Origin: Megalopta genalis
Lineage: Eukaryota; Arthropoda; Insecta; Hymenoptera; Halictidae
Length of the DNA stretch: 64,000 nucleotides
Direction of reading: 5' to 3'
Assembly: GCF_051020955.1 (NCBI RefSeq)
Contig: NW_027476741.1
Location: forward strand, 62,001-126,000
Numbering within the stretch: position 1 is the first letter of the stretch; each line of letters opens with the position of its first letter. A program made the translations under genes and the position numbers. The notes below the pieces were generated by a model. It saw nothing but the letters and a program-made list of their open reading frames with translations. It had not been told where the DNA came from and did no database searches. Positions 46,346-58,196 of this stretch are shown here, in pieces.

Positions 46346-47914
46346 TATACCGTACCATTTACACTCTGCAGAAATAATGGTCAAAGTATTGCACTTTATG
46401 TTTTTTATCCAATATTTTTTAATAATGCCTTTTGTCTATATTCCTTATAAAATATCCATTTGAACCTTGTTGTTCAGTGCAACAGTACAAACTTTTCATA
46501 CAGTTTTGCATTGATTCCGAAGTGATTATCAAAAGAGTATTCATTTCGTTTCACTGATCTTGATAAAAGTTGTTGTCTCATGCGGATCAAAAGTGATGCA
46601 TATTCCTGAATAAAAGTTTATACACGCGTTTCGGGCATTGCAATATATTCTGCAATGCTGAGCACAATAAAAGAATAACTTCAGTATTGTTTCATAACTT
46701 CTCCGTGCACCGTGTTGCGTGATTGAAATGTTTCCTAGTAAAAATAAAAATACACGTATTCCCTCTCTCCTTTGTGCACGAAGAGAGTAATTTACATATC
46801 TGCAGTTTCTCTCGTCGATTCATCGTTTTAAAAAAAAAAACAAAGTTAGTAGAAGCATGGGATACAATATTTTATTAAATGCGCCACGTCCGTTGCACGA
46901 AATATGGAAAATATGGAACAAAGTAGAATCGCAAATTTTCTGATTATTAACGGTAGGGTTTATGTGACTGTAATTAACTGCCTTCGTAAAATTAATTTAA
47001 TTCCCTTTGCAGAAAATACGGAATCGTTATCGATTTATAATGTTGATGGCACACATGTTAATAAAGAAGAAAATTTCGATTTATCCCGTTATATTTATTG
47101 ACAACGTTAAACTTTCGAACATTGATCTTTGTTTTCGTTAATAACTCGTAAACGAAGCTTCGGAGAAAATTTTCGCAAAGGAAAAAGTTGCTTCAAATGA
47201 CCTCAGGAACCTCCAATATCCGGATTACGAGACATATTCGGGACACCCTGAGTGATTCAAGATTCTGGGCTCGATAGTAATATATATATATAACTTCGAT
47301 ATAACTTCAAGATTTAGTAGAAAATATTATCGTTACTTTCGGGCCACTCTGTAGACACGCGAACACTCCGTAGATAGTACTGTAGTACCATTTACACGGC
47401 GGGTTCTTTCCTTAAGGCAGTTCCGGAGTAGAAACATGTCTCCGAAGGGGTGCACAGATTGTAACTCTGTAGCACGATGTGTATCGGATCTTGCTTTCAT
47501 GGAGATACGGGGTTGGCCAACATCGCGACAGGATATGGTAGTTTGGTAGGTATGGCGCAGTTTAAACTCATCCATTAGTGGCTACTAGCCGGCAATGTGT
47601 TTCTAAGCAAACCGTAGAGACGAGATCCTGGAGTGGCGCAGTTTCCAGGAAACAGTCGTCCACCATAATACATTTTCTGCGACACTGCCATCGAACAAAA
47701 TCTCCGCCGGCACAAATCTGGCCAACTTTCTGCGTCAACTGTTCCGTCTAGTTGCATAACAGGTTGCCCTAAACACGCTGCGATAGTATAAGAAGCCACT
47801 GTCTGATAATCACATTATCATGTTCGGCCAGAATGGTCTCTCTTCCGTCACGTAGGCAACGGAACGGAAATAATACTTCGTGACAAAATTGACGCTGCTA
47901 GTAAATTTATTTGA
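46346..47914. other. Mostly non-coding, half-copy of a MITE
   Basis: At 47128-47215, TTTTCGTTAATAACTCGTAA and GGAAAAAGTTGCTTCAAATG match the right arm of the MITE at 38310-38390. At 47333-47799 the minus strand has two adjoining frames in different phases (80 and 74 codons) with Cys/Arg-rich content such as DLCRRRFCSMAVSQK. They may be a decayed gene, but I recognise no family. Confidence 0.5.
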
Positions 47915-48198
47915 TTAACCCTTAGCACTCGAGTGACTCAGAGGCACCACTAAAATTTGTTACATCACGTTTTAAGATAATGTTTATATTAATAAAGTTT
48001 AGATTTAAAAAATTATATAATATATAATAATTATATAATAATTATATAATAATTATATAATAACAATAACTGTTGTGTGAGTTCCAAGAATCAATTTCAT
48101 ATGCATAAAATGCATTTTATCGTATAAAATAAAAAATACTATAAGTGAGAAAAATGATTATATTTTCAGTTTAAATAGTTTCGAGTGCAAAGGGTTAA
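47915..48198. mobile_element. piggyBac-like MITE with TTAA duplication
   Basis: TTAA at 47915-47918 and 48195-48198 flank a 276-bp element. The left end is CCCTTAGCACTCGA and the right end is TCGAGTGCAAAGGG, inverted with one mismatch. Inside is a short AATTATATAAT repeat at about 48010-48063 and no coding frame. The TTAA target and the CCC ends are characteristic of piggyBac-type mobilisation. Confidence 0.88.
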
Positions 48199-49756
48199 CA
48201 TTAGATTTACGGAACCTGTCAAAATAATGGGTCTCTAATTCTTTAATTTACGATTATTTTTATCGTATAGAGATACATTTACGAGTTATTTATTCAATTT
48301 ATATGTTACTTGCGGCAAACGTTGCAATAATATTTGTTAAAAATCAGAACAAATGTCTCATTGTTACTTTTATAAACTGATAAAACGAAGGATACAGCGA
48401 CGACGAACAAAAGTTATTTTACGCCGGGTGGAACGTGTGCTCTTATCATTAGAGCGCGGATTTTATGCATTTGTGACAAAAATGAGTAGGTCAAACGGAA
48501 AACGAAGAAGAAAAATAAATTAAACGATACAAAAATACCGTTATTTTATTTTCAACAGAATAAAATAATTCGAAAAAGAATGAAATCTCTACGTAGCTCC
48601 AAAATCTTGCAATTAATGCTGACAATTTCAATTTTTCATAAAATTTTCAGTCAATTTATCGTAGTCGTGTAACGAGTGTGCACAATTAAAATAATTAGTG
48701 AGTTTAACCAATACGCTCCACATAATTGCAAAACAGAAAAGCAAAGAATTTCGTACAATTAGATCGTTGATTATTTCCGTGCCGGTTGGTTAATTATCAA
48801 ATGAATTCGTATCACACGAGTAATGCTAAGTACAATTTAATTATGTAAAATTAGTTGCATCTGTGTCCGGCGAAGCGGGCAGACATAATAATCGAGTGAA
48901 ACACAGCCGGAGAAATTAATTTAATGTTGAGATAATTGATAAGAATTTCGTCCGTTCGATGCATTCTATTTTCCCATTTTATCGGACGCTTTAAAAGTCG
49001 ACGATTTCCGTTGGGTATTATCCCTTCGAGTCGGGATAACTCGGCGAAATTCCACGACTTTTACGCGACCCTTAGAAGACTCTAATCTCCGTCGTTCCGT
49101 TTCTTTTTTGACTCGGTTAACGCTGGCGAGGCGATCTTTTTTCCGCGGGTAACAGCGGCAAACGACTTCCCCGGAAACAGTTGGATTCGGTCCGTTTTAC
49201 TAACAGATTCAATTAATATATCCGGCCCCTTCGGCAGCATCCAAACGAGAGACGCTTCTGTCGCAGACAGGGGAGCGCGATTTCAGCCTGCAACATGACA
49301 ATTCCAACGTAGCCGAGCTGGCCCGGGAAGAAGCACGGTACTTAAAGATTAGCATCATCGTCGTTCCACGTTTTCAGCGCTCGCGAATCCCCCTCGGCGT
49401 CTAATAACACCTTGTTACAGTTCGGTTTCCGTTATCGAGAATGTCCACTTGCCGCATTAAAATATTTAAACGTTTAATACATTAGCGTCGAGGGAATCGG
49501 CGGAATAGACGAAGATTCAATATGGCTGACAGTGTAACGAGCGGGCTGCGGATTTTATGCGTGTGTGGCGAGAGCGATCGGCGGAATATGAAACACTAAA
49601 TGCAGAGAATTTTATGCAATATTTTATTTATGCGGTATAAACATTCACTATCTTGAGAGCAACAAACAAGAGTTAACTAGATGTTCGTTTTCATTTTTGC
49701 GATTTTTGGTACGTTGAAAGCAATCTAACAGCACTGTTAATCGGTTACTTGTTTGT
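48199..49756. other. Non-coding stretch
   Basis: No gene recognised. Two plus-oriented copies of the dispersed motif occur, at about 48453-48476 and 49543-49566 (CTGCGGATTTTATGC). Confidence 0.5.
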
Positions 49757-50078
49757 GACGAGTATACTCGTAACCTAAATTCTTGTTCTTTCTTTATGAC
49801 GAATATACTCGTCGTAACATAAATTTTTGTGATTTCTTCATGACAAACGTACTCATTGTGACATAAATTCTTGCTATTTCTTCGTGACGAGTATACTCGT
49901 CGTAACATAAATTCTTGCTAGTTCTTCGTAACGTGTATACTCGTCGTGACATAAATTTTTGCTATTTCTTCGTGACGAGAATACTCGTCGTGACATAAAT
50001 TTTTGCTATTTCTTCGTGACGAGTATACTCGTCATAACAGATTATGGCCACTTCTTCATGACGAGTATACTCGTCGAA
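49757..50078. repeat. 44-bp tandem repeat centred on GACGAGTATACTCGTC
   Basis: Eight units start at about 49757, 49798, 49842, 49886, 49930, 49974, 50018 and 50060. The core GACGAGTATACTCGTC is a perfect 16-bp palindrome, conserved or nearly so in most units, joined by a spacer like GTGACATAAATTTTTGCTAT followed by TTCTTC. The palindrome is better conserved than the spacer in the outer units. Minus-strand open frame 49648-49908 is a by-product. Confidence 0.92.
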
Positions 50079-50079
50079 G

Positions 50080-50883
50080 ACAGCTAACTGTTTAAAGAAG
50101 GATATATACTTCGATATTTATATCATATTTGTATTTCATAGAAGTATTTAAACACAATATGAAGAAAATCAAACATATACAGTACAATTACAATAACTTA
50201 CACCTTTCAAAGGGACTGCAACGATTTATTTTACCGAACATTGATCTTCATTCGTTCGCCATTTTGTTAAGCTTTTTCGCAAGCTTGACAGGAGATCTCG
50301 CTAATTCAGTACCAAAAATTCAAACAATTTCCGTATTTTAAGAACTTTTGTCTTTTGCATGTTTTATTTTAACAAATAAACAATCAATTTCAATTTAAAT
50401 ATAAAAATGTGTTAGACCTTATTCGACAAACATGAAGTTAATTATGATCCTTGAGCGTTAGATACAATACTTGACAAGTTTCATATATCCAAAGTAATAT
50501 GTAATAATATTGTACAATATATTGTACATGTAATATTAATTTTGTAATAATATATTACAAATTATATTGTTAATAAACCCATAGGGTGTTTAACAGCTTA
50601 ATAAAAAAAAGAAGTTAATTACGTTCGAATATAAACAAAACACAAAGTAATTTACTACCACTCAGTAACTGGCCCCACCACCCTGCGCAGGTCCAACAGC
50701 CTGCCGTCGAGCTCGCAAAAACGGAGTTCTACAGGTAATGAAAATCGAGAAACTCGCCAAAGTAAATTTTCTCCGTTAACAACATCATTACAAGCTAAGA
50801 TAAGAAGCCGTTTCCGACTAGTGATCCTTTTCCACGTAGATTCATAGCTCGGTCGAGCGCGCCCGGACTATAGATTCAATTAA
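50080..50883. other. Non-coding stretch
   Basis: AT-rich. Near 50410, AAAAATGTGTTAGACCTTAT followed by TCGACAAACAT faintly resembles the repeat at 58020 and 58145. No gene recognised. Confidence 0.45.
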
Positions 50884-51663
50884 GATGGGTTCGAGGCTCG
50901 TGAGGGGAGAGGGGATTACGATACACAACATTCCCTGAATGGAGAAAAATGTCTGTTCGCAGAGCGGGAGGTCTGGTATGAGGTTGCGACACACGCGATC
51001 GAGGCACGTATTCGCGTGTCGGCGGCGAGTTCGAGCGACAGCGTGACGACGCCGCCGTGCGGCGTGGCGCGGGGCGACGTTCTCTTCGTCGGTGACGGGA
51101 TGGGGATGAACACACTGACGGCAGCGAGGAACCTCTCGAGTCAACGTCATGGAAACACGGGCGAGGAAGTGGAACTCGCCTGGGACAGCTTCCCAGCTGT
51201 CGCTCTGGCAAGGGTAAGTCTTTACGCCGGCGAGCGAGTCGCCGGGGCTCTCCTGCCACACTTTACCTCGTGGCGGGAGAGGCGTAATGGCAGGCTCACC
51301 TACCGGGCGACGCAGGTATTCACCGGGCATGGCAGCTTCGGTGTTTATTTGTGTCGCATCGGTCGGGAAGCGACGACGGTGTTCCACCGCTGTGGTGCGG
51401 AGGAGGACTCGGCGCAGCATACGCTGTAGGAATGCCCCACCTTTTCAGCTCTGCGCCGAGTCCTAAAACGGGAAGTCGGCCACGACCTCGCTCTCTCCAG
51501 CTTAGTTGGGGCCATGCTGGAGAGCCCTAGAAAATGGGCGGCAGCAATCTCCTTCTGTGAACAGGTAATGCTGCAGAAGGAGGCTGCCGGGCGAGGTCTT
51601 GAGCGGGACCGACTAGCTCGGGGGCTGCGTGTGCGCCCACGCCTCGAGCCCCCGAGCAGCTGA
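50884..51663 (+). pseudogene. R1-clade non-LTR ORF2 C-terminal fragment, one stop
   Basis: One plus-strand frame is open from 50884 to TGA 51661-51663, apart from a TAG at 51427-51429. The diagnostic part is WRERRNGRLTYRATQVFTGH, then FHRCGAEEDSAQHTL, the stop, ECPTFSALRRVL, then LVGAMLESPRKWAAAISFCE and QVMLQKEAAGR. This is the Cys/His segment and final helix pattern at the end of R1/TRAS-type reverse-transcriptase polyproteins, downstream of the polymerase domain. The endonuclease and polymerase are missing, which fits a heavily 5'-truncated insertion. It may belong to the same clade as the ORF1 at 35.1 kb, but this cannot be shown because they do not overlap. Confidence 0.85.
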
Positions 51664-51930
51664 GGGTAGGCGGGCGGCGGGTGAACCAGCTCTTGCTAGA
51701 CTTAGTGCCCGCCGCCCGCCAATAGAAGAGGTCCTCTCCTGTTGGGAGTGGGGGGTGACGACTCGCCTCTTCTTTGAGGTGACTGAGGTGACCATCGCTT
51801 TTCGCGTCCTCCTTCTTCGTCCCCTTCGCCCAGCCCCTTCTCGCACCACCCTCGCTCCGAGGATACAGGCCACCGTGGAAATTTCTACCTCCAGCCGACC
51901 GTGGAATATAGGATGGTACATTTATTAGTC
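51664..51930 (+). other. Probable 3' untranslated region of the R1-like fragment, with GC hairpin
   Basis: It directly follows the ORF2 stop. GGCGGGCGGCGGG (51669-51681) pairs perfectly with CCCGCCGCCCGCC (51708-51720) across a 26-bp loop. A second weaker pairing is GAAGAGG near 51727 with CCTCTTC near 51766. The right boundary of the element was not determined. It lies before the MITE at 51938. Confidence 0.6.
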
Positions 51931-51937
51931 GAAACTG

Positions 51938-52203
51938 TAGTAAATTCTACCTAATTGACGCTCAGATTGTGCACAAAAATGGGCAATTTGGGAGAGGAGA
52001 TATGATTATTAAATACGATAATTATTACGATTATTAATTTCGATTATTACGATTATTAAACACGATTAATAAATGATCTTGTGGCTTGTTTTTACAATTG
52101 TTTACTATAAAAACGAGCCACGAGGCTCGAATAATCGTATCTCATCTTCCTAAATTGTCCATTTTCATTTCGAAGCTGAGGGACAATTGGGGAGAATTTA
52201 CTG
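51938..52203. mobile_element. Palindromic TA-type MITE, copy 2
   Basis: Same family as 24940-25157. The left end is TAGTAAATTCTACC and the right end is GGGGAGAATTTACTG followed by TA. The right arm includes AAAAACGAGCCACGAGGCTC and TCGAATAATCGTATCTCATC. Between the arms, copy 2 has an extra run of ATTATTACG/ATTATTAA units (about 51998-52065) that copy 1 lacks. Confidence 0.85.
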
Positions 52204-52207
52204 TACC

Positions 52208-55019
52208 TCATGCGCAATTATTTCTTCATAATTACGCAATTATGTCTTCGTACGGTATAATTATTTCTTTATAGAGTTGAACAATAGATTGAAATAACAA
52301 TTGTATTCCTTTTATGACATGTTATACATAATTTAATCACTCAAATAAAAAAGTTAAAAAGTATGGTTTCTGTTTTAAATTTCTCTTTACCATTTCAACC
52401 AATTTTAATTTATGTAAATATTGTTTCGGCGATTGTCTGCTAAATTGAGCCTCTTCACGATTCAATGTCATTACATTTTCTCCGTATTAAAAAGTGTCCG
52501 AACATCCACTGTAACGAATGACTGGGGAAGTTATTTTCACGTTTCCAATAAATCTGTTGTTGGAGGAAAAACTGTTATCCGCTTAATTAGCATTCGCAAG
52601 TCGCCGACGTGAAGATGGAAAGACGTGCCATATGTTTCTCGAAGAAATTATTCATTCCTACACCATTTACTTCAGCAGCTTTTTCGGACTCCGAATGAAT
52701 CCAAATACGCATTGCACCATTCCCTGTGGCCGTATTATTAATGGGGCTTATTAAGCTACAGTCCTTCTTGCTGCTATCGTGAAGTATTGCACGGTGTCTC
52801 ATTTGTGTTGTAAATCCAATTTTATTGAAATAAGAAAACGCAACTATTGAACGTTATATGAAAGTTCTGTCATCTTCGACGTCATTTGAAGGACGTAAAT
52901 AAATTTTTTCAGAAGCATACTAGAAATTTAGAAAGACACAGGAACCTATAAATAAATTCGTAAAGAAAGGAAACTTACTTTATACAAAATAAAAATTTGT
53001 TGCATCTATTGTAAGTAATAAGAACCGCTTATGGACTTTTCATGTATATATATATATATATATATTTTTAATAATTTCAACAAATTAAGGCGTATTTAAA
53101 GTACATTAAAATATTCAATTATATTTTATATTTTATAATCCCATTAATTGTCGTACTATTTTAAATTGTAGCTATTAACTTTTATAATAAATGCACGAAA
53201 AACTGCAGTCAGTTAATCTGTAATTATAATGCACCTTGAATTTACTTGGATAGTAAATGTACTAATTAAGCAGACTTCTTTTTATCGCTGCCTAATTTTT
53301 ACCAGCGAAATATCTAGTCGATGAAAACCCGGATTAGAGGCTGGCGAGAATTTGCTCACAATAGAAAAGAAAATTCGCGTCCAAGATATTTTCTCTGAAA
53401 ACGTTGCAACCACGGCGGTGTAATTTTTTCCATCGGAAAGTTCGGTTACACATTTCGGGGCGAGCAGAACTGCGAATTCGACGTCGATTCGCTTCTTTTT
53501 AGCGGCACAGTGAAGTTACTTTCAGTAAAAAAAGAAAAAAAAACAAAAACGAAAGTAAAGCAAATATTAAATTTCAGCTCTTAATAGATCGTGTATCTTA
53601 ACCTGATTTTGAATGTTCCCGCATTAACCGCGGGTAAACGCGCGAAAATATCAAAGGCATGAGCGGAACGTTTTGATCCTTTGCTAACAAGTTCCCCGAG
53701 ATTTAAGTACAATACATGTTAAAATGCTCGTTGGTGCTCCTTGTGAGCTTCGAGCTCTGTAGAATTTTGTACGTGGTGTGCCGTCCGATTACTAAGTCTC
53801 TTAGGTATCTCGTGAGTCCCTTATGGTCTCGCGTATCTCTCACGATGTCTCTAGAGTCTCTTGTGGTCTCTCCTGACTCTCGTGTATCTCCCGAGTCCCT
53901 TGTGGTTTCGTGTCCAGTGAGTCCCTTGTGGTCTCACGAATGTCTCTCGTTAGAGGAACGGGGTCATCCCTAATATTACCTCGGTCCTCCCTACTCTTCT
54001 TGACCTAGGGTGGGCGGCAAGGAATTACGGTCCAATCACTGCAATCACAGATCCATTGAGATTGCCCCAAAGCGGTGGGCCGGGAGTTAGCAGCGAGAAT
54101 GGCAAACCAACACCTGCTAAACATCCCGCGCTGATGGGCCTACGTGCCCAAACAGTGCGAGACCCAACCGTAATTGACTGGACCGTAATCAAGGACCAGG
54201 AGACGTTATGACGGGGTCGCACGTGCCCCGGAACGGCCAAAGACAGACCCATACCGTCGGGATACCCAAGCACATGGCCCCTGCCATAAATCCTGGCCAC
54301 TTGACAGCAACAATACACTTGGACTTTCCCTACTTATCCGAATCGTTTTGCTTCGTTATTCTTTTTGTCGGAAGACTGCACTTAGCTTTCTCTTTACGAG
54401 TGTCTGAAATATTCTAATTTAATTTTTATTAAGAAACTAAGAATTTTACGGAATTAAGAAGACATTTGAGAAATCGAAAACCGTCAGAAGCGAAAGAATA
54501 CATTGAGACAGACCTGTGTACGAGTGAAGTTTTGCAATTAATTTAAATAAATTAGGAAACGGTCATTATATTGTACGCGACAAGGTTTGCTGAACATTTA
54601 TTTTTACCGCACGTACTCGTTCGTTTTATTTCATTTGTTCCGGGTGTCGTCGAAAATGGAATTGAAATTCTATCTGCAACCCACAATCAACAACGTGTTA
54701 AAATTGGATGAGTGAGAATAATAAAAATGTTTGTTACAATTTCAACTTAATGGAAAACTTTCACATTGGAGAATTGAATAGTTGTGGTTGTTAATGAGAC
54801 GTCTAATGAAACAATTATTTATTCATTCTTGTTTAAATGAAATAGTTTCACTGTTTCACTGATAATGTTGTAAAATGTATTTCTTTCCATTCAATCAATG
54901 TTTTCATTAGACTGACTTTTTGTCAGAAATTAAATTCGGAAAATGGGGGACGATTATTGAAATTACTAAAATATTTCTTCGTGAAATTCGAATGAACTTC
55001 TTGCTTGAAGCACATATTG
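52208..55019. other. Non-coding stretch with a degenerate GAGTCCCTTGTGGTCTC cluster
   Basis: At 53813-53940, GAGTCCCTTGTGGTCTC variants recur at about 53815, 53850, 53889 and 53919. The GC-rich 53950-54310 piece has a distinct composition and could be part of an unrecognised element. A TA run lies at 53044-53067. No gene recognised. Confidence 0.5.
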
Positions 55020-55425
55020 CAAATATGAATAAATATGAATAGGAATTAAATATGTAAATATGTATATAAATATCACAAATATGAACAAATGCGAATCGGA
55101 TTTAATATGTAAATATGAATATAAATATCACAAATATGAATAAACGTGAATATTAATTAATATGTAAATATGAACATAAATATCACAAATATGAATAAAC
55201 GTGAATATTAATTAATATGTAAATATGAACATAAATATCACAAATATGAATAAACGTGAATATTAATTAATATGTAAGTGTGAATATAAATATCACAAAT
55301 ATGAATAAATGTGAATAGAAATCACCATGTAAATATGAATAAAGACATCACAAATATGATAAATCTGAATAGAAATTAATGCTCAAACAAGGATGTAAAT
55401 ATTGCAAATATGAATCTGAATGGAA
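55020..55425. repeat. 55-bp tandem repeat
   Basis: Units contain TAAACGTGAATATTAATTAA and ATATGTAAATATGAA, ATAAATATCACAAATATGAA. Exact starts of the TAAACGTGAA marker are 55141, 55196 and 55251 (period 55). More degenerate units extend to both sides, for about seven in all. Confidence 0.9.
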
Positions 55426-57595
55426 TTTGTACAACCTGCGACTAAACGCAATCTTGTCAAAAAAACCATACATCCGTCGATCGCGCGAAGTGCTCAGCAG
55501 TTTTATGGTTAAAACCGATAAAAAACACAACTCGAGGTTCCGAGTGCAAGCGGGGCCAGGTGAGAGAGCGTTAAGAGCGGTTGCTGGCGGAGCCACTAGA
55601 AAATCGTCTAGGCTGTGATCGTCGGAAGCTTAAGGTGACATCTCGATGGCTTATCCGGGCTGAGACACCCCGTGCATCATCAGCGGCAGACTATTTCGCG
55701 GGCTCGACGCGCCGAGCAGAATTCGCGACACACCCTCGTTATACCATTCATTAAGAGACTTTGCGAGCATCCACGTTGGTCGTGCGACATCAAGAACTAA
55801 TTTGAAACCAGCGGCGGATTCCGCGAGATTTGAAGGAAGACGATGCGTGAACGCCGCGCCGGTCTCATTTAATTCGCTCGTCTCATCGCGTCAAGCGTAA
55901 TGTAAAGAAGTGCCTCGTTTAATCGCCGTCTCCCCACCCGCCCCTCCACCCGTTCCTCTGCCTTCGTTTGCCCGACTGCACTTTCCACTTTTCCCAGTGC
56001 CAGGCCGCGAAACGTGGCCCCTTTTTACCTCGCGGTCTTTTTTGCCGGCTGCGCGGTTACCTCCATTCACGCCGTTGTACGCGGGATTTCGCGGTAAATT
56101 CCACGACAGTTATTGTCTAGACTAGAGCATTAACGAGGCCGAAGCCTGCTCTGACCGGGCGAAGTGGTGCTCACTTATGCCGGTCGATGGATAATCAGCG
56201 GTGAACAGCTGCGAAGGAACCGGGACTTGGATCCATCGCGCCCTCGCTGTTAAGTTCATTGGACCGGGGAGTCAGAAGACCCGGTCTTAACTCATCTGTC
56301 GGCTGCAAGGAGTTGTATGTTTGTTTTAAGTATTTCGCCGGCTATAATGCCGGCGATAATAATATGAAAGTAGTGATGGTCGTTCTGCCAGGCGACCGCG
56401 GCGGCGGGTGCTCGGCACCGCACGCCAACCGCTACAACGGCATTTCTTGCCGTCTTGCCGCCCCCAAGATACCACACGACAGCAATAGTGCAGCGTGCTA
56501 GGCCAGCGGGCGGCTATTTACGTATTTGCTTCTGATAAATTTATAGAGCTGACTGCTGAACCCAACACAGCCAGCCCGTGTCATTGAAGTAATTTTGGCA
56601 CCGCTCGACAAACCAAAGGGCTGCAGATGCATTCTACCCAGACAAGCCCGAAGGCCGCGGGTAGGAAATACACCACCGACAAGCCCGAGGGCCGCGGGTG
56701 GTAGTAGCAATAATACCGTCGACCACGGTAGCGGGCGCCAAGCGCCACACGCAAGCACCGCGTCGACCCAGCGTCACAGACCTGTAGTAGGGAAGTCAAT
56801 TGTAATCATGTCATGCACCACCATGTTTATATCTATCATTGGCCCCTGCTCTTGCCTCTCTTGTCACCTGTTAGCGCGCACATGAACTTAACGAGGTCCA
56901 TGTCCAATTCTAACAAGTTACTCCTCTGCGCGCAGGTCCTAGCAAAAGAAACGCTCGCCGCTAACGCAGAGGGATGCCATTACCCTGTTTTGCCGCCCAT
57001 ACTGATGTGCGTTGCCCAGTCTCCGCCGCGAGGAGGCGGGGTTGGTGTTTGGAGACCAAATTCCACGACAATTCCTTCCAGAATCTCGAGAGGTTTCGAC
57101 GGTACTTTCGAGCGCGGCTTATTATCGTGTCGATGTAAATGGCCGTTCGCCGCGCCAGCGAGAACCAAAGCGAACGGAACCGATATTCCGGTTTGGTGAC
57201 GCCGTCTCGCAAAGCTTATCATCCCTTATACCAAGGCGGCTTCCGGGTTCCCCGCCGATTCTATTCTGTTTCCCTTTTGTTTCCACGCCGTTTATCGACC
57301 TGCCGCGGATATCTATTCTCGTACACGCAGCGCGCAGCTCAGCTGTTCCGCTCCGGGAACATGGAACGTGCAGGGTCTTCGACGACTAGGATTACTGTTG
57401 GTAACGAAACGGCCGTTTCGGAGCTTTACGGAAAGAGGCATACGGATGACTTTTTTCCTCTGCCGATACATTCGTCTCCCCCCCTTTTTTACGTTTTTGT
57501 TTTTTAGGGTAAGTACGTCATTCACTGAGCCTATTACAGCGACGACCGATGTTCTAAAAAATCCGCAGTATTTTTTATCTGTGTTGCTCGTCTTG
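55426..57595. other. GC-richer non-coding stretch
   Basis: At 56640-56702, CAAGCCCGAAGGCCGCGGGT and CAAGCCCGAGGGCCGCGGGT are a short tandem pair about 40 bp apart. Several open frames of 80-130 codons reflect GC content and have no recognised domain. Confidence 0.45.
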
Positions 57596-57910
57596 AACAT
57601 TTCGATTGTACATCGATGTCTTTTGTATATGTACATATATCGATTCAAGTATAGATAGAACGCGAAATATTTAATAAAATATGCAAGACAGTTTTTCAGC
57701 GAGGTTCTGTGTCCATCAAAGTGATGTTCGAAGTTTTCGACAAATTGAACGGTTTTTTTACCTATATCTCACTTTTTGATACATTTCAATTATTCGTTGG
57801 TGTCTTTTGCATTAGTACAAATTTGATCATTATTGAAATATAGAAGGAACACAAGATGTTTGGCAAAATACACAAAAGAGTTTTCGAGCGAACTACCGTG
57901 TCCACTAAGC
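57596..57910. repeat. Degenerate tandem duplication, about 188-bp period
   Basis: CATTTCGATTGTACATCGAT, GTCTTTTG, TATAGA and GTGTCCATCAAAG at 57598-57722 correspond to CATTTCAATTATTCGTTGGT, GTCTTTTG, TATAGA and GTGTCCACTAAGCAG at 57784-57912. Divergence is high. Confidence 0.55.
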
Positions 57911-57920
57911 AGTTAACTAC

Positions 57921-58196
57921 TGCGTGATAATTATGTTTGTATTTGTCGAATAAATCATATTAAATTCTCGCATTCTTTTATTTTGTTCAATTTCCAATAA
58001 CAAAAATGTAACGCATCTTATTGGATAAATACGGAATTAAATATACCTGTCAATTAGTGTATGATAATTAATTTTCTATTTACCGAATATGTCATATTAA
58101 ATATTCGTATTTTTCTTATTTTGTTCAATTTCCAATAGAAAAAATGTAACGCGTCTAATTCGATAAATATAAAATGAATTATCCCTGTCAACGAAC
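57921..58196. repeat. Tandem duplication, two copies of a 138-bp unit
   Basis: TTTTGTTCAATTTCCAATA occurs at 57981 and 58119. TGATAATTA, CGAATAAATCATATTAAAT and AAAAATGTAACGC elements also recur 138 bp apart. The second copy runs directly into the dispersed repeat at 58141-58260. Confidence 0.85.

Noticed and set aside
47333..47799. Decayed transposase or gene on the minus strand
   Set aside because: Two adjoining frames with protein-like content, but no recognised motif. Left unassigned.
49757..50078. CRISPR array
   Set aside because: Regular spacing, but the spacers are themselves repeated and the DNA is clearly eukaryotic. It is a satellite.
50842..51420. 192-codon minus-strand frame
   Set aside because: It lies antisense to the recognisable ORF2 C-terminus and has no domain of its own.
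53950..54310. Fragment of an unrecognised retrotransposon
   Set aside because: Composition differs from its flanks, but no motif, repeat end or frame supports a call.
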